Source: Enoplosus armatus (taxonomy: Eukaryota; Chordata; Actinopteri; Centrarchiformes; Enoplosidae). From it: a DNA stretch of 64,000 nucleotides. The notes below the pieces were generated by a model. It was not told where the DNA came from. It saw only the letters and a program-made list of their open reading frames with translations, and did not search any database. The stretch is taken from the NCBI RefSeq assembly GCF_043641665.1, contig NC_092192.1:22240978-22304977 (forward strand), written 5' to 3'. Positions 46,745 to 59,599 of this stretch are shown piece after piece; the stretch's first letter is position 1, and every line of letters begins with the position of its first letter. The translations under genes were made by a program, and so were the position numbers.

Positions 46745-47969
46745 TGCGTTTTCACCCCGACCACCTTGTTATACATAAGGCTGTATAAAGTTGAGCAAAC
46801 ACATGTTCAAACCCCCGAATCACACAGCAACAGACGATGCGAATTTCCATATTGCCCCCATAAAGCTTTTTGAAATGTATGCACTCGCGCTTTATTAAGA
46901 GCGACGCGCCACACGCTGCATCTGAATGACAATGCGCGGGCCATGTGTCGGTCCATCTGGCCGGGAGCCACCACAGCCATACAGCGCCACGCTCTTGACT
47001 TTCATTAAATTATATGATGGGCCTCATCTGACAAGTGCCCTATATACAACATGGGCAAGAGCAAACAGGGGTCACCCTGTCCGCCGACCCTCCCCACCCT
47101 GAACCACTTGTCTTTTCTTCATTGCTGTCTGGGTTCCAGTTTTGGCTGGGCGGAGAGGCAGTTCATTTGCATTCATGTCAGGAAATGAATTGTGATTCCA
47201 TCCATTGTGTCAGTTTATGTTGCTTCTTTTCCTAACAAATCAGGTGGAAAAAAAAATCAGCCAATGGGGGTGAGCTCATGTCAGTTGTGCGTAATGCAAA
47301 CCAATCTGTTCCACAAATCAAGTACTGGTCCCCTGGAGTACTGTACTCGGTGGTGGACAAAAAGAAGTTGATTTCATGTCACTGAATGTAATTTCTCAGC
47401 CTTAATGATAGTTTTCCTCGATGCGTAAATCTTACCCCAACACAGAATTTGAGGGGACTTTTAAACTGCACCGTTTCGCGGTCCGTTCTCTAGGTGGTCT
47501 CTTTGTGGCCGTGTTGAAAACCCAACAGCGTATTTGTGCAAAGGGAGGGGCTGTCGTCGTCTTTGGGCGCCGGAGATAACGTGAGATTAGATAAGAAGTT
47601 AACAGAGCCGACAGAGTGGACTGTGTCTCGCTGTAGTTCAAACGGCACTGTGCAGGTCGAAGGTCACCCTTTATAATATGCTCTCATTGATGTGACTCCA
47701 TTAGCGTGGCGCCCAGCTACAAAGCCGTCGGATGATAAACCGCACGAACCAAAGGCTTATTCTAAAAGACACAAACCGAGGTGAAAGATTTGTAATTGTG
47801 AGTGTTTCATGATTTTGCTTTCGTCTTTTAAACTGTTAATGCCATTAATTAGCACATCGCAATGCATCGTACGCCACCCGCTACAGAACATCAGCCTGGG
47901 AGCTGGACTGAATCTACGAGCTCATGTTTTGGACGAACAAACAGTCCCGGTTTTACGTGTTCAGGGGAC
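46745..47969. other. intron 1 sequence without recognised gene
   Basis: Contains an octamer ATTTGCAT (47165-47172) and TTCATTAAATTATATGATGG near 47000. No exon recognised. Confidence 0.4.
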
Positions 47970-48090
47970 GGGGAGCAGCGGTGACATCTGATCTAATGGA
48001 GATCAGATAATTACAGCGGAGTTGAATCCTGTCTGGGGTTTTATATTCCACTGCCTTCTATTAAATAATCTAGTGTTTCGTGATTGACTT
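47970..48090. promoter_or_regulatory. candidate conserved non-coding element
   Basis: TCTAATGGAGATCAG, TAATTA (48008-48013) and CTATTAAATAATCTAG in 120 bases. Confidence 0.28.
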
Positions 48091-48553
48091 GTTTTCTCTG
48101 GCGCTCTGCCACCGCGGATCGAGCCGGCTGAGCCGGGATCGATTCTCGCGTGAATACATTACTTCTGATGGGCAGAGATGTAGGGTTTACAGCGCTATGG
48201 GGCCGGTGGAGCTGATGGCCGCCTCTCTCTTAGGGCCCGGCGTACCGAAAAAGTGCTAACGATAGGCTGGAGAAAGATATTGGAGAAATGTTCTGAGAGA
48301 AGAATGGTTGAATGTATTTCACAATAGATTAAACTCATAATGAAGAAAGGAATAACACACACTGATAGAACGTCCATAGAATTGTCAGAAAGCATCGGCT
48401 TTGGAAAAAGTAACAATTGATGAAGTCACGCTGAACAAACTCGCATGTTAAGAGCACAATCGTTCCACACGTTCTCAGTATCTTTTTGTGGTTCCTTTGT
48501 GTGGATCAAAGCAGTTCGAGGTTCCGTTCTGTTATTTCTGTTCTGCTGGGAGG

Positions 48554-48585
48554 AAAAAAAAAAAAAAAAAAAAAAAAAGGGGGGT
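48554..48585. repeat. A25 followed by G6
   Basis: Longest poly(A) run of the window, followed directly by G. No retroposed gene copy lies in front of it that I can recognise. Confidence 0.93.
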
Positions 48586-49417
48586 TGGGGACTGGCTGTT
48601 GCCTGGCTATCACAAGATGCTTATCAGAGCCGCATTGAATTGAAATGAACCACGGTGCCACAGCCATAAATACAGACACGGGGCTCCCTGCAAGGCTTTG
48701 ATTGTGGCTTGTCTGAAGGCGCCCGAAGGGTTAATGTCTTTCCCACATGACGGCCAGAGGAGAGAGGGGGGGGAGAGGTCATTCCTGTTTTTTGGTGGCA
48801 GCTCATCAGCTGGCCCTTGCAGGAATAGACACACACACACACAGAGCACAGGTCACGCACAAACATACAAGTACACAAACAGCGGACAGAAGCCGAATAA
48901 ATGTGTTCAAACACCGTCGCCCCCTTTCTGTTATTGACTGTTGAGATTTGTCAGGACGGACAGGATCCATCGGATACGGGGGGGAGCTTTGGGTTTTTTC
49001 CATGTTCTGAGTTTTCACACTAAGATACGGGCTTTTCTCAAAATGTTCGCGGATGGCCAAAACTTGGATGCCAATCTACAAAAAAAAAAAAAAACACAAG
49101 TTACAAAGAGGAACAAAGAGCTTCCATGAACGTCACTGTACAGAGGTGGGCGTCAAGCAATGGAGGGAGGCAACAGAACCAATGCGCTAAGCGATAATGC
49201 AAACGCACAGGGAACATTAAGACTTCCGCAGCAAAGCTTAAACTGTCAGAAAAGCCTGCATGCATAGTGCAGCACGTGGTGGCACCCAACTGCTCGTCCA
49301 AGCGCACAGCGGAAAAGTTAAACAGCGCATTTCTATTCAAATTATAAGTGTTGACGAGTGCCCGTTTTTTTTTCCCGCAGTAGACGGGCCCCACTTGTTG
49401 GACCTGCAGTCACCAGG

Positions 49418-49520
49418 TAACGGCTAATTTATTATTCATGAAAAGCCACTTGTGTAAAGCCGCCCCTCAGCTGCAGCAGCAGCTAAATTGGCCAATTACA
49501 CTAATGGAAGACCGTCTCTT
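49418..49520. promoter_or_regulatory. candidate conserved non-coding element
   Basis: CTAATTTATTATTCATG (49424-49440), CTAAATTGGCCAATTACACT and CTAATGG within 100 bases. Confidence 0.3.
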
Positions 49521-49539
49521 TGTTCACATATTGGTGCCG

Positions 49540-49629
49540 GTGGAGGTGGTGATGGTGGTGGTGGTGGTGGTGGTGGTGGTGGCGCGTGGGAGGTAGAAAA
49601 GTAAAGAAAACAAACGTACGTGTGCACAC

Positions 49630-49661
<32 letters not shown>
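49540..49661. repeat. (GGT)n and (CA)13 microsatellites
   Basis: GGT array 49546-49582 and CA array 49634-49661. Confidence 0.95.
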
Positions 49662-49662
<1 letters not shown>

Positions 49663-50195
49663 GCAATTTTATTGATGTCTGTGTTGGAAGGAGGCCTCCA
49701 TTATGCCTCAGAAGGGTCTAAGACTAAATTACCGTTCGTGCGATTGAAGTGCTCCGGCAGCGGCGGCGGTTCGGAGGGACGGCTGGGGGTTCGGATGAAG
49801 TGCAAAATGTCACCGAAGCAGCTGGAGAGGGCTAATGAGGCTAGCAGGGGTTGCTATCTCCATCAGTGCATCTCCGGCCGGAACTCGGGCGGAACTGGAG
49901 GAAATCATCTGGAATTAAAAACCCTTCTCCCCGCGTTTATTTTTTTTTTGCCGTGGGTTTAAAGAAAGACCCCTTCTTGCCCTCTTACCCCTGCACGCCC
50001 TGCTGTCTTGGTGCGCCCCTTCTTCAAAAGAGTGTTTCGCGGATATTAGCATGGTAATGATTGGAGAGGGGCTCCGCAGGCGGCTGACCGCGGGTTTTTA
50101 GTCCCGGTCAAGGGGAAAGCAAATGAAAAGCGGCCTGCTGGGCCTTGAAGTGAAGAACGGTGTCCGCGAGGCTTCCGCTGTGAGATCTATAGTTG

Positions 50196-50196
<1 letters not shown>

Positions 50197-50243
<47 letters not shown>

Positions 50244-50260
50244 CAGAGAGAGAGAGAGAG
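50197..50260. repeat. compound (GT)22-(GA)8
   Basis: GT array to 50242, then ACA and a GA array. Confidence 0.97.
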
Positions 50261-50832
50261 CAAGAAGAATCTTTACGCAGTTCATTTTTTAAAGAACTGT
50301 ACGATATTGTTTGCTAAGCTGTCAGTGTCTGTCCACGAATTCCACTTAGGATGGGATGTAGTAGTGATGATGAGAAAGGGCGCAGGTCCTTCAAGTCATA
50401 TATTCAAGTCTACCTCAATGCTAACATTTGTGAGGTTATCTGCTGCAGTCCCTCCTCCTGTTCCGAGCTGGCTGTGAAGGGATCCCCTTACAGATGCAGT
50501 ATTCTCGAGGGGTAGTGGCACAGAAAGGGGGAATTTCAAACTAAAAGCTCCCGAAGCCACGATAACTCTCTTAATGTACGCGTGGGCGTGTGAGTGTTGT
50601 ATTAAGACAAACTTGAAGAAAAAAATAAATAAATGTGAACGTATCCTTTAATTCAATATTTGACATATTGAAATCTGTAAATGGTGGTTGGCAATTGTTT
50701 TCTAATCAATTAAGTCAGAGTAATTTGAATTGATTTGATTATTTTATATGGATCTGAGGCTTGCTTCTGACAGACTAAAAAAAAAAAAACTATTAAGGTA
50801 TCAGCTTTATGATTTGAGTGCCACTGATCTCT

Positions 50833-50864
<32 letters not shown>

Positions 50865-51269
50865 TAGGCAGATGCTGAATGTGCAGTATCTCAACTTGTA
50901 GGATCACCCAGCCGTTCGCCACAGTGCACGGCACACGGCGGAGCGTAATTGCCGAACACTGCAACAGCGTGGCCTGTACATCCACGCTGACATTTTGATT
51001 GTGATCGCCGGGCGAGAGCTACCGCCTTAACGAGCGCGTCATGCAGGGGTACGGCGGAGTCCACGTGCGGTCTGACAATCTGAGGGGACAGAAGAAAAAC
51101 ACTTCAAGTTTCCCCCCTGCAATCTGCCGCCAGTACTTGAGCATCTAAATAAAGAAATTACAATTCCGGAGTAGCTTCCCCGCACTTGTAATGTGACGCT
51201 TTGTAATTGGCGAGCGTTCCGGGGCGGCGCCTCGCGTGACAACTGTTCTCTTCATTACCATTCCCCGCT
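50261..51269. repeat. intron 1 block with (GT)15
   Basis: A12 at 50778-50789 and (GT)15 at 50834-50863. The rest is unique with no exon recognised. Confidence 0.6.
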
Positions 51270-51570
51270 CACATTGCTTTAATATCACGGCAGAGCCGTT
51301 TGATGGCCATCGGCACGCGGCCGCCGTGACGTCCAGGCCTCAGGTTTTATGGATATTGCCGCACGGCAGATGAAATCCAATTACGGCAATGAAGTCAAAT
51401 CAAGGCGGCTACATCTGGATATGCTAATTTCAAACTGGTTCGCTGCTAAATCGAATCCTTTCCCCAAAGGTCATTTTTTTTTGACATGCCTGTAAGCGTG
51501 TTACCGTGCGTGTTTCCAGACATCTTTGTGGGAAGCAATTTGGCACAGCTATGGGTTTTTTATTGGCTAA
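51270..51570. promoter_or_regulatory. candidate conserved non-coding element
   Basis: GAAATCCAATTACGGCAATG, GATATGCTAATTTCAAACTG (ATGCTAAT at 51421-51428) and TTTATTGGCTAAATTTC over 300 bases with only one short T run. Confidence 0.3.
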
Positions 51571-51803
51571 ATTTCAATCAAATACAATTACAACCTGTTT
51601 TTAGTAATTGAATGACACATATGGCAGCTCTGTGTGTATCAGAGTGTGGTGCCACATATGGCAGCTTCGTGTCTGACATGCATGAACATGGGCATTATGA
51701 AAGGACAGAACGCTTCACTTTACGGCCAAACGTCCATGTGAGAATAGTTTGCATATATCAACAAGTAATATCAGTTTGTGTTAAGGCTGCTGATGCTCAT
51801 CCA

Positions 51804-51945
51804 CCCCCCCCCCCCACCCTCCCTCCATCAGGTCTGGGTGCATATTTGCAAATGTGCTGCGACGTGTACGTTTCATTGTGCACATGCTCGTTTTAGCCCA
51901 ACATTTTAGATGGGAAATAGGTATGTGTTTATCCTGTGCACATGT

Positions 51946-51978
<33 letters not shown>

Positions 51979-51979
51979 C
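51804..51979. repeat. C12 and (TA)15
   Basis: C12 at 51804-51815 and TA array 51950-51979. Confidence 0.93.
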
Positions 51980-52443
51980 TTACAGGACACACACTCCTAT
52001 TTGTTTGATACAATCTCACCGAAATAAGTGCGAGGCCTGTGTGTCGCTCCGGGCCCTCCGTCGCCATTCATCCTCCTTCAGGAGAGACGGAGAGACAGAA
52101 GCCAGGGAGAGAGGAGGCCCAGCAAGAATGAAATATGAATGCCTTCTCTCTTGGTCGCTGGCCTCACAAGGTCATCCGCTCGCTTTTCATTGTCGGAAAA
52201 CAGCCCGACGGCTGAGGCAATTGAAACCGAAGAGATTTCCACCTTGTCCTCACACAAATTAAACCCGAGGTAGCCGTGACTCCTTTGTCGCGTGACCTCG
52301 GCGCACATTGTTACCTGCAGCGGAGGAGGAAGGGGAAGGGACGGACGTCAGAGATTTGCTTGCGAGACAGAGGAGAGCCTTGCCTTCATTTATTTGCTCC
52401 TGTGTGTCTGCGACATGGCTGTCATACACGGGTGTTTGTCTTG

Positions 52444-52646
52444 GTGTGTGTGTGTGTGTGTGTGTGTGCGAGAGAGGGAGGCGTTCTCTGTGTGTTGGGA
52501 TGTTTTATGTGAGTTGTCTCCCTCATGCTGAAGGACAGACACAATCAATAGAAGCAATCAATGTTGCATGAAGGCTGGAGGAAAGACAGTTACTGAGGTC
52601 CCCCTATTTTGTCTGCGATATTACACACACACACACACACACACAC
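52444..52646. repeat. (GT)12 and (CA)12 pair
   Basis: GT array 52444-52468 followed by GAGAGAG, then CA array 52623-52646. The two are complementary. Confidence 0.95.
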
Positions 52647-54263
52647 GTGCAGTAATGTATCCCAGGGTTCAAAGCAGCTCAGCCGGTGGCGTCTCCGTAC
52701 ACAAACAGGCGTTCTCCATACGCGCCTTCGCGAGGACGTCCTGCATTTGCCTTCGTACCTAACCACAATAGTTTCCTTTCATTCCTCTCCCACGATGCCT
52801 TTCATCCTCCTTACCTGTGCGCACAGAAAGATAAGCCCCCCAAAAAAACCCAGACGGCTGATTACAGCAGAAGGAGCCGCGACCTACTGGGCTACTGGGC
52901 CGCTTGCCTCACGCTGGCCGCCAAGGCTGTGAACGCACAAAGACGCACGAGTCGACAGGATTGACAAGCGGGCAGCAGACAACGCGCCGCTGCGGCTCTG
53001 CCATGCGATCTTCAACCGATTACGGACAACGCATTAGAATTTCTGCGAGACACGTTTTAAGATGACGACAACATTTCAAGCCCGCCCACTTCGTGTCACA
53101 CAGAGACACGCAGAGACGCCGTGCACCGCGTCCAGCTAACGTCTTCTCCTGAGCAAAAAGTGAGTCGAATTGTATCATGAACCCTCGCCAACTAGACAGC
53201 ACTTTGCAGACTCACACCTCTGCCAAAGATGCGCGACTCTCTGAATGCGTCGCGCTAATTAAAGAAAGCGTTACCCATAACGCACTGCTCAGCAGGAATG
53301 CAGGTTCAGCAATGCGTTTCAGTCACGTGGAGGGGATTACTGTGTCAAATGTAAAATGTGTCAACAAACACCAGGCTCAGCACAAGCAGGGAGTGGGGGG
53401 AGTGACGATAATAACAACTCCCCTCCCCGAGGGGGGGGAACGTGGACTCAGAGCCTACAGGTGGGGTGCATTACTGAACGGCCTGTTAGGCACAGGAGCC
53501 GGCCACCTGTCAGGTCGTCCGTCTTTGTATGCAGTCTAGCTTAGAGAATCGAAAATATGACGGGGCACCTTTGCTCATCAGCGTCAATAACTCACGAGTC
53601 GAGACGCCGAGAGCTGCTATCGACCACAGCATCCACTGGCAATTTACTTCTCTCGGCACTGTTTGAGCTAGATTACGTTTGGCACGTGGAGAAACGCCGC
53701 GCTTCGACTTGAGGGAAGCAATCGACGCCCTCGCGCAACGGCATCTCTTAAAGGTGATGTCGTGAATATGTTCCTGCATGCAGACTGAGTTCAATTCGGC
53801 AAAGTGAGTCACTCGACGGGCAAGCGGCAGAGAAGGCAAAGCTCTGAACATCAGGCGGGGGGGTGGGGGGGCGACCGCAAGCCTCTTTTCCAGCTTACAA
53901 TCACATCTGCGGCCTTTCATGCCACCGAGCCCTCCCAGCTCTCCCACGTTTCCAGACGAGCGACGCTCGAAAGCGCACTCCCACTCCCACGTAATTAACA
54001 CATTTTACACCACATTCCCAACCACTTCAGGCAGCATGCCCCGTGCAATTTTAGGCCGTCGCAAGCGGAGGCGGTTGGGGGGGGTAGGGGGGGGGGGGCT
54101 CTGTGAGGCGGCTCTCTGATGTCGCTGTGCGGAGCTCTATTGGATTCAGTCGGAGTGTACGGACTGTGTGAAAGCGGGTTCGCTTGATGAGCTCAGCGGT
54201 GCCGCCTCAACCGACAAGCATGACACCCGCCTCGTCGAGCGACGTCTCAATTCTGCCTCAAAA

Positions 54264-54267
<4 letters not shown>
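52647..54267. other. intron 1 sequence without recognised gene
   Basis: G runs near 53426, 53857-53873 and G12 at 54087-54098. The minus-strand frame 53510-54001 has no recognisable domain. Confidence 0.45.

Positions 54268-54295
<28 letters not shown>
54268..54295. repeat. poly(C) tract, C28
   Basis: Uninterrupted C run. Confidence 0.95.
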
Positions 54296-54296
<1 letters not shown>

Positions 54297-54626
54297 GCGT
54301 ACTTTTGTCAGATTTGTTAGATCAGCTAACAATTAGCTGAAAATGAGTGAATTTGTTTCGTGACAGAAGCTGAAATTAGAATCCCTTCTCGTTACAAAAG
54401 ACAGCGGGAGCTGAGTCTACTGTGAGCTGGCTGAAGTGTATCGCCTGATGAGATCAAAAGACATTTGGTGTGTTTTCCTCAGAGGTAGGGATTCGTGTGC
54501 GAAAGACAGCGGACAAAGAACGCTGTGTGCACAGAGAATCATCGCACGGTGCTGCTTGACGTTGATTCGGAAACAATCCAGGCTGGGGCTTTGAGTTCCA
54601 GGCCACGAGGACTTCTAGGAAAGCAG

Positions 54627-54657
<31 letters not shown>
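54627..54657. repeat. poly(C) tract, C31
   Basis: Uninterrupted C run, 331 bases after the C28 run. Confidence 0.95.
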
Positions 54658-54659
<2 letters not shown>

Positions 54660-55040
54660 AGCCCTGGGCCGCTCACGTACATGCTTCAGAGTTCAAATTT
54701 TTGTGGTTGACAAGCAAATTTAAGTGAAGAAAATAGCAGCAACTGCCTGGTTAGTGTTAGAACGATGCTGTTTTAACTGAGCTGTGCACATTTCCTGTGG
54801 ACACATTGGCCCCCATCAATGGGAAGTAGCATATAGAAAAACACAATGGGCCTCCTTTTTCTGAAGATTACTGCCATGTTTTGACTATTTACACAAGTCG
54901 CTGACTTACGGTACCATGTTCTCTCGCCCATGCCTGCCATGTTCCCTTGACTGCCTCCCGTCTAAATCACATTTTTTGAGCATCTAAATGAATGTCAACA
55001 CCATTCCATTTTTATTTATCTCACTGTGTTAGTATTTATG

Positions 55041-55067
55041 AATAATAATAATAATAATAATAATAAT
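55041..55067. repeat. (AAT)9 microsatellite
   Basis: Perfect trinucleotide array. Confidence 0.97.
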
Positions 55068-55411
55068 TGTCTTAGCCTGACTACCAACACATTTGTCTGC
55101 TGGTTTCTGGGAGCAGGACTTCTTTTTCCTCGCCCACAAATAGAGCACAACAGGCCTCCTCCGGACTCCTTATATTCTTAATTACGTCAATGATCAAACA
55201 TGACAAATGCACATTCATCAGGAGAGTTTGGTGAACCTGAGTGTATTTAATCAAACGCCTTTTTAAAAACAAAACAAAAAAAAAACGTTGAATCACTGGA
55301 CCGACAGGTCGGGATGCTTTGTCCCACTTTGTGAACAGGTGCAGCTACTCCAAGCAGTGCCAACACTGAAAACGCACTCATGCTGATGTGCGGTGCTTTG
55401 GATGAAAGCGT

Positions 55412-55425
55412 CCCCCCCCCCCCCC
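55412..55425. repeat. poly(C) tract, C14
   Basis: Uninterrupted, followed by A and C5. Confidence 0.95.
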
Positions 55426-56295
55426 ACCCCCCTCCCCCTTGGCATATATTATGTCGCTGCCGGCACTGAGACGACACATGAGACCCCCCCCAGCTACAGT
55501 GGTGAAATAAATAACTGGTTGGAGGTATACTGTAGCTGTTTGGGAGAAATAACAAAGGTGGGGAGGTGGGACAAAAGATAATTGCTTCTTTTAATTGAAT
55601 CCCTGGGTGATTGGGGTCAAACCGCCCCTCCGCCTTTGTTTCTCCCCTCTTCCACACACTAGGAAGAGTAGTGAACCAGTAGTGAGCCACACCATCCATC
55701 TCACTTCCTGTCTCTCTGCGCTCTCGTGTGCGCATCACCTTTGCTGCTCACCCCGAGCAACAAGTCGGACTGCCTCTTCTCCTTTTGTTGCTCCTGTCCT
55801 TTCCCGGCGTTTTCTTCCCCCCCCTTTGCTTCGCTCGTTCTCCCTCCTACTCAGCTCAAGCCCAATTAGGGAGATTCCTCTCCGATCAATAGACCCCTCC
55901 TCATGGGAGAACAAGAGGCCCAGAGTGACAGCACATGTGTGTGTGTGTGTTGCGTTGCTGTGCACATGCATGCACGGTGGGTTGTCAAAGGGTTATGCGT
56001 AGAAGCGGGTATTCTGGGGCAAAGCGGTTTAGCTGTGCTTGTATTTTTTTTGTAGGGGGGGGTGGCTTATGCTTTTTGAACTTCGTCGAGCAATTAAGGG
56101 AGAAACAGCCACGCGATAATGACGAAGCTGAAATGTGATGATTCACGTTGGGCTGCATAATTCAGCCATTGTTGATTCGGTGGCGCTCTTGTCGTCCCAG
56201 TGCGCCTTGTGCTGCCTCAGAGGAAGTCAGATCCGTGAGACATGATTTGTGCTTACACAGCTAACAAATAAACAATTGCATCTCATAACCTCGCG

Positions 56296-56311
56296 CCCCC
56301 CCCCCCCCCCC
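56296..56311. repeat. poly(C) tract, C16
   Basis: Uninterrupted C run. Confidence 0.95.
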
Positions 56312-56319
56312 TATATCCA

Positions 56320-56650
56320 TAATTAACAATACATTTGTCCTAATTTCCCCTCTTAAAGTTGACGAGGGACCGGCTCCGCCTCAAGGTCACAGCAGAGGCA
56401 GTGCATTAAAATTTAATCGCGGTCATATACAGATTCAAAGTGAGCTGCACGCGGGGAGGGGGGGGAATTAAGCAGCCGAGGAAAATCATAAAAAGGGAGG
56501 CTGCATCTAATGAGTCAGGAGTGAACGATGGGAACATGTTTACGCGCCGCTGATGTGAGAGCAGAGGGCCCAGGGCCACGGAGGACCATCTGGGGCTCCG
56601 AATTTGACAATTACACCGAGCGCCGGCCACAGGCACATTCCCTTTGCTGC
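56320..56650. promoter_or_regulatory. candidate conserved non-coding element
   Basis: CATAATTAACAATAC, TTAAAATTTAATCGCGG, GAATTAAGCAGCCG and CATCTAATGAGTCAGG, with one G8 run inside. Confidence 0.27.
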
Positions 56651-56973
56651 TGTCAAAGAATGTGTGTGTGTGTGTGCGTCTCCTATCGTCTATTTTTCAC
56701 AGAAATCCCTCATAATCTTGTTGGGAAACAACAGCCAATTAAAAGAACTGCAATCTGTATGCACACGCCTCAGCACATGTATCCGGGGAGCCCTTTCGGA
56801 GAGCGCAGAGTGTTTCAATGTGCAACGTGTTCGGGGCTCGGCGGTGAGGAAGCATTAGCCGTGGCACAGCGTCGGCGCCGAGTCGGAAAGCGAGCGCTGC
56901 TAGATCTGGCCCGCTCCTGAGAGCCGCAATCCCAGACGACTCATTAGCTATTCTGGGAGCAGAGTAAACTCAG

Positions 56974-56996
56974 CCCCCCCCCCCCCCCCCCCCCCC
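56974..56996. repeat. poly(C) tract, C23
   Basis: Uninterrupted C run. Confidence 0.95.
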
Positions 56997-57161
56997 ACCC
57001 CCGGCTCAATTAGCGAGGAGGTGTCGGATATATATACTCAGTTCCATTCAGACTTTGGAATATCAGGCCTTGTGTGTTGCATTTGTTTGCTCGTTTGTCG
57101 CCCGAGACCAGACGTGACGGCACTTCACCTGATGAAACTGTGACACGTGTAATCATCGTCA

Positions 57162-57276
57162 TCACCACCACCACCACCACCACCACGCGCGCTTGCCTGT
57201 TTCTGAGATAACTTCAAATGTTTTGCGTGTTTTTCCACTTTTACCTACATCACATGAATCATTTGTGTCCTTAAGT

Positions 57277-57310
<34 letters not shown>
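57162..57310. repeat. (CAC)8 and (GT)9 microsatellites
   Basis: CAC array 57162-57186 and GT array 57292-57310. Confidence 0.95.
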
Positions 57311-57313
<3 letters not shown>

Positions 57314-57339
57314 CGCGTGCTGTTGCCTCAGCTAACCCC

Positions 57340-57480
57340 CTGACGTCTTTAGGCTGATTACTACAATGCCTGGAGGGAGCACACCATTGTTTATGTTATT
57401 TATGAGCTTCATTTAATTGGGCCGAGAGCAGCGAGGCTCAGTCAGAGGCGTGCCTCCTGTTGGCTGGAGCGCAGCGCTGT
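57340..57480. promoter_or_regulatory. candidate conserved non-coding element
   Basis: GGCTGATTACTACAATGCC, CACCATTGTTTATG and CTTCATTTAATTGGGCCG. The CCATTGTTTATG text resembles a Sox/Fox site pair. Confidence 0.3.
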
Positions 57481-57543
57481 GTCAGTGACTGCAGGCTGCG
57501 TGGAAGGTGAGGCTGTAATTACCAGAATTTATTTCAGCAGCAG

Positions 57544-57562
57544 CGCCGCCGCCGCCGCCGCC
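57544..57562. repeat. (GCC)6 repeat
   Basis: Perfect trinucleotide array in GC-rich context. Confidence 0.95.
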
Positions 57563-58269
57563 GGATTAGACGCGTGACGTGGCGGTTCGCGAGGGCCCCA
57601 TGGCTAAACGACATCCAGGGTAACTCAAAAGTGAATCATTTTCTCCAGGAACGAAGGTTAACTCATCAGTCTGGTGAAATAATTAGTTCATCGGTTAGAT
57701 TATGGACTAGAAAGTGAACTACGAACAACTCTGACTATGGATTGAGTCATTTGTCACCCGAAAAGCTATGATGCCCCGGCGATCTTCTCAGTATGTGAGG
57801 AGGTCATGCTACGGGTGCGCGGTTCGACCAAGGAGAAGCGGGGTGAGACGGCTTCCCCTTTATATTTCAGCAAGTCTGTCGGCAAGCAAACGTCGGGGAT
57901 CTTTGTCCCATCCCATCCCAGCTTTTCCAGACTCCCAAACAGGAAATATGACCCCACCCTCCAACCACTTAAATGTGTTGCAGTAGCTGGCCCAAACGTG
58001 CAGCCTCATGGACCTCATGATGCTTGTTTACGCCTTAGCCTAGCCTTAAAATATACTTGTCTTTTTTAGCTGTTGTGTAGCAGTATTTTCCTTTCTTTGT
58101 GCCCCCCTCAGATGTATCTTTTGACCCTTGGGTGGGTTCCAACCCCCCAAGTGGGAGACCGCTGTCTTAGCTCGTTCACAAGCATTGAATTCCAGCGGCT
58201 TTATCAGTTATCAGAGATTCCCGCTCATTGTCTGAGGTGCCGCATTCAACGCTGCGGTCTGGGTTTTCT

Positions 58270-58283
58270 CCCCCCCCCCCCCC
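58270..58283. repeat. poly(C) tract, C14
   Basis: Uninterrupted C run. Confidence 0.95.
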
Positions 58284-58299
58284 AGCCTCGTTTTGGGCA

Positions 58300-58475
58300 T
58301 CAAAATGGAGCCCAGCTCAGGAGACACAGCCAATCACATCCTAATGAGTTGTTGGCAGGCCAGGGCTGCTCTGCCAGTCCAGAAAGAAAACACTGGCAGA
58401 TAATTGGCCAATTTCATAGCTGGGGTGTTTTTCTCTGGCTTGACCATGACAATATCATGGGTCAGTTCCAATGGA
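58300..58475. promoter_or_regulatory. candidate conserved non-coding element
   Basis: CCAATCACATCCTAATGAG, GGCAGATAATTGGCCAATTT and TTGACCATGACAATATCATG, bounded by C14 on the left and G19 on the right. Its texture is one of the more enhancer-like in the intron. Confidence 0.33.
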
Positions 58476-58494
58476 GGGGGGGGGGGGGGGGGGG
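58476..58494. repeat. poly(G) tract, G19
   Basis: Uninterrupted G run, then GAGAGAG. Confidence 0.95.
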
Positions 58495-59599
58495 AGAGAG
58501 ACAGAAAGTGATGATGCTCTACAAAGCTAATGATGCCTGTCATTAGCAGTGGGAGCTTTGCATCGCCGCAGTCAGAAGTGAAACGCTGTTAGCCTGTCCC
58601 ATAACTATTAAACACATTTAGAATATCAGCGGCGAGTGCTCGGTACGCCAGCGTTTTCCAAATCCTCAACGGCCTGCCGCACATGGTGGCTACGAACAGC
58701 TCGGACACTTGAATTGGCGGCATCGGTGCCAGTGTGAAATGGGATGTGGGCACTGGGCAGCTGGCGCTTGAGGCTTCAGCATGAGCAACACGGAGCTGAC
58801 CGTTCGAGACTTTCATCCTGCAAATCCCAAGTTGCACCCTCCCCGCCCCCTGTCAAGTCAGCAGACCTACAAAACAATTCAATTAGTGTCCATTTGTGCA
58901 TTCTCTGGATATGGAGTCTGAAATCCTGAGTATGATTTGGAGGCATCTGCTGTGGAGGTTTGTGTAGCAAAAAGTACACAGGAATGATTTCCCACCTCTG
59001 CTCGGCGGAGAGAGAGAGAGAGATTCCGACGAGGCAAACAGACATCGCTGAAGGTTCATTTGCACTCCTCTGCGCCCACACAACTTGACCCCCCCCCCTC
59101 CCCCCCGCGCCAACTAATGCTCTCACGAGTTGTTCACGGTTCGTCTTGCCATTTTCCCTTCCATCCTGCTGCAGCGTGAAGTGGAAGCAGTAAGGACGGT
59201 GAGTTGCGGTCGACGCACGCGCTGGAATTCAAAACCTCTTCTTGGTTCGGTATCCACGCCTCCCGCTGTGTCCCCTTATGTGCTTCCATTTGTCCGCGGA
59301 TGTACATGCTGTCGTTGACAAAGACCATCCTTATCGGAAAGAGTGATGCACACCGATGGCCTCTATTCCTTCCGTTAGTCTGACAAACGGTGCTTACAAG
59401 TCCTGTTTACATTGCTGCTTGCCCACAAAGCCCTTCAGGTGGACACCGTTCAAGAAGTAATGCGAAATGCTGATTCAAGCTCATGCGTGGTTCTAATGGC
59501 GAAGATGAAATACGTGACGCTTGGCAGCCAGGTATTAAGTTTTGAGGTCATGATCAAACTTTTTAAAAATAAACGTCTTCGTTATGAACCAGTTGGAGG
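58495..59599. other. intron 1 sequence without recognised feature
   Basis: Short C runs near 59089 and (GA)6 near 59010. No exon recognised. Confidence 0.45.

Noticed and set aside
48554..48578. A25 as the poly(A) tail of a processed pseudogene
   Set aside because: No coding similarity or AATAAA-terminated copy lies upstream, and no target-site duplication is evident.
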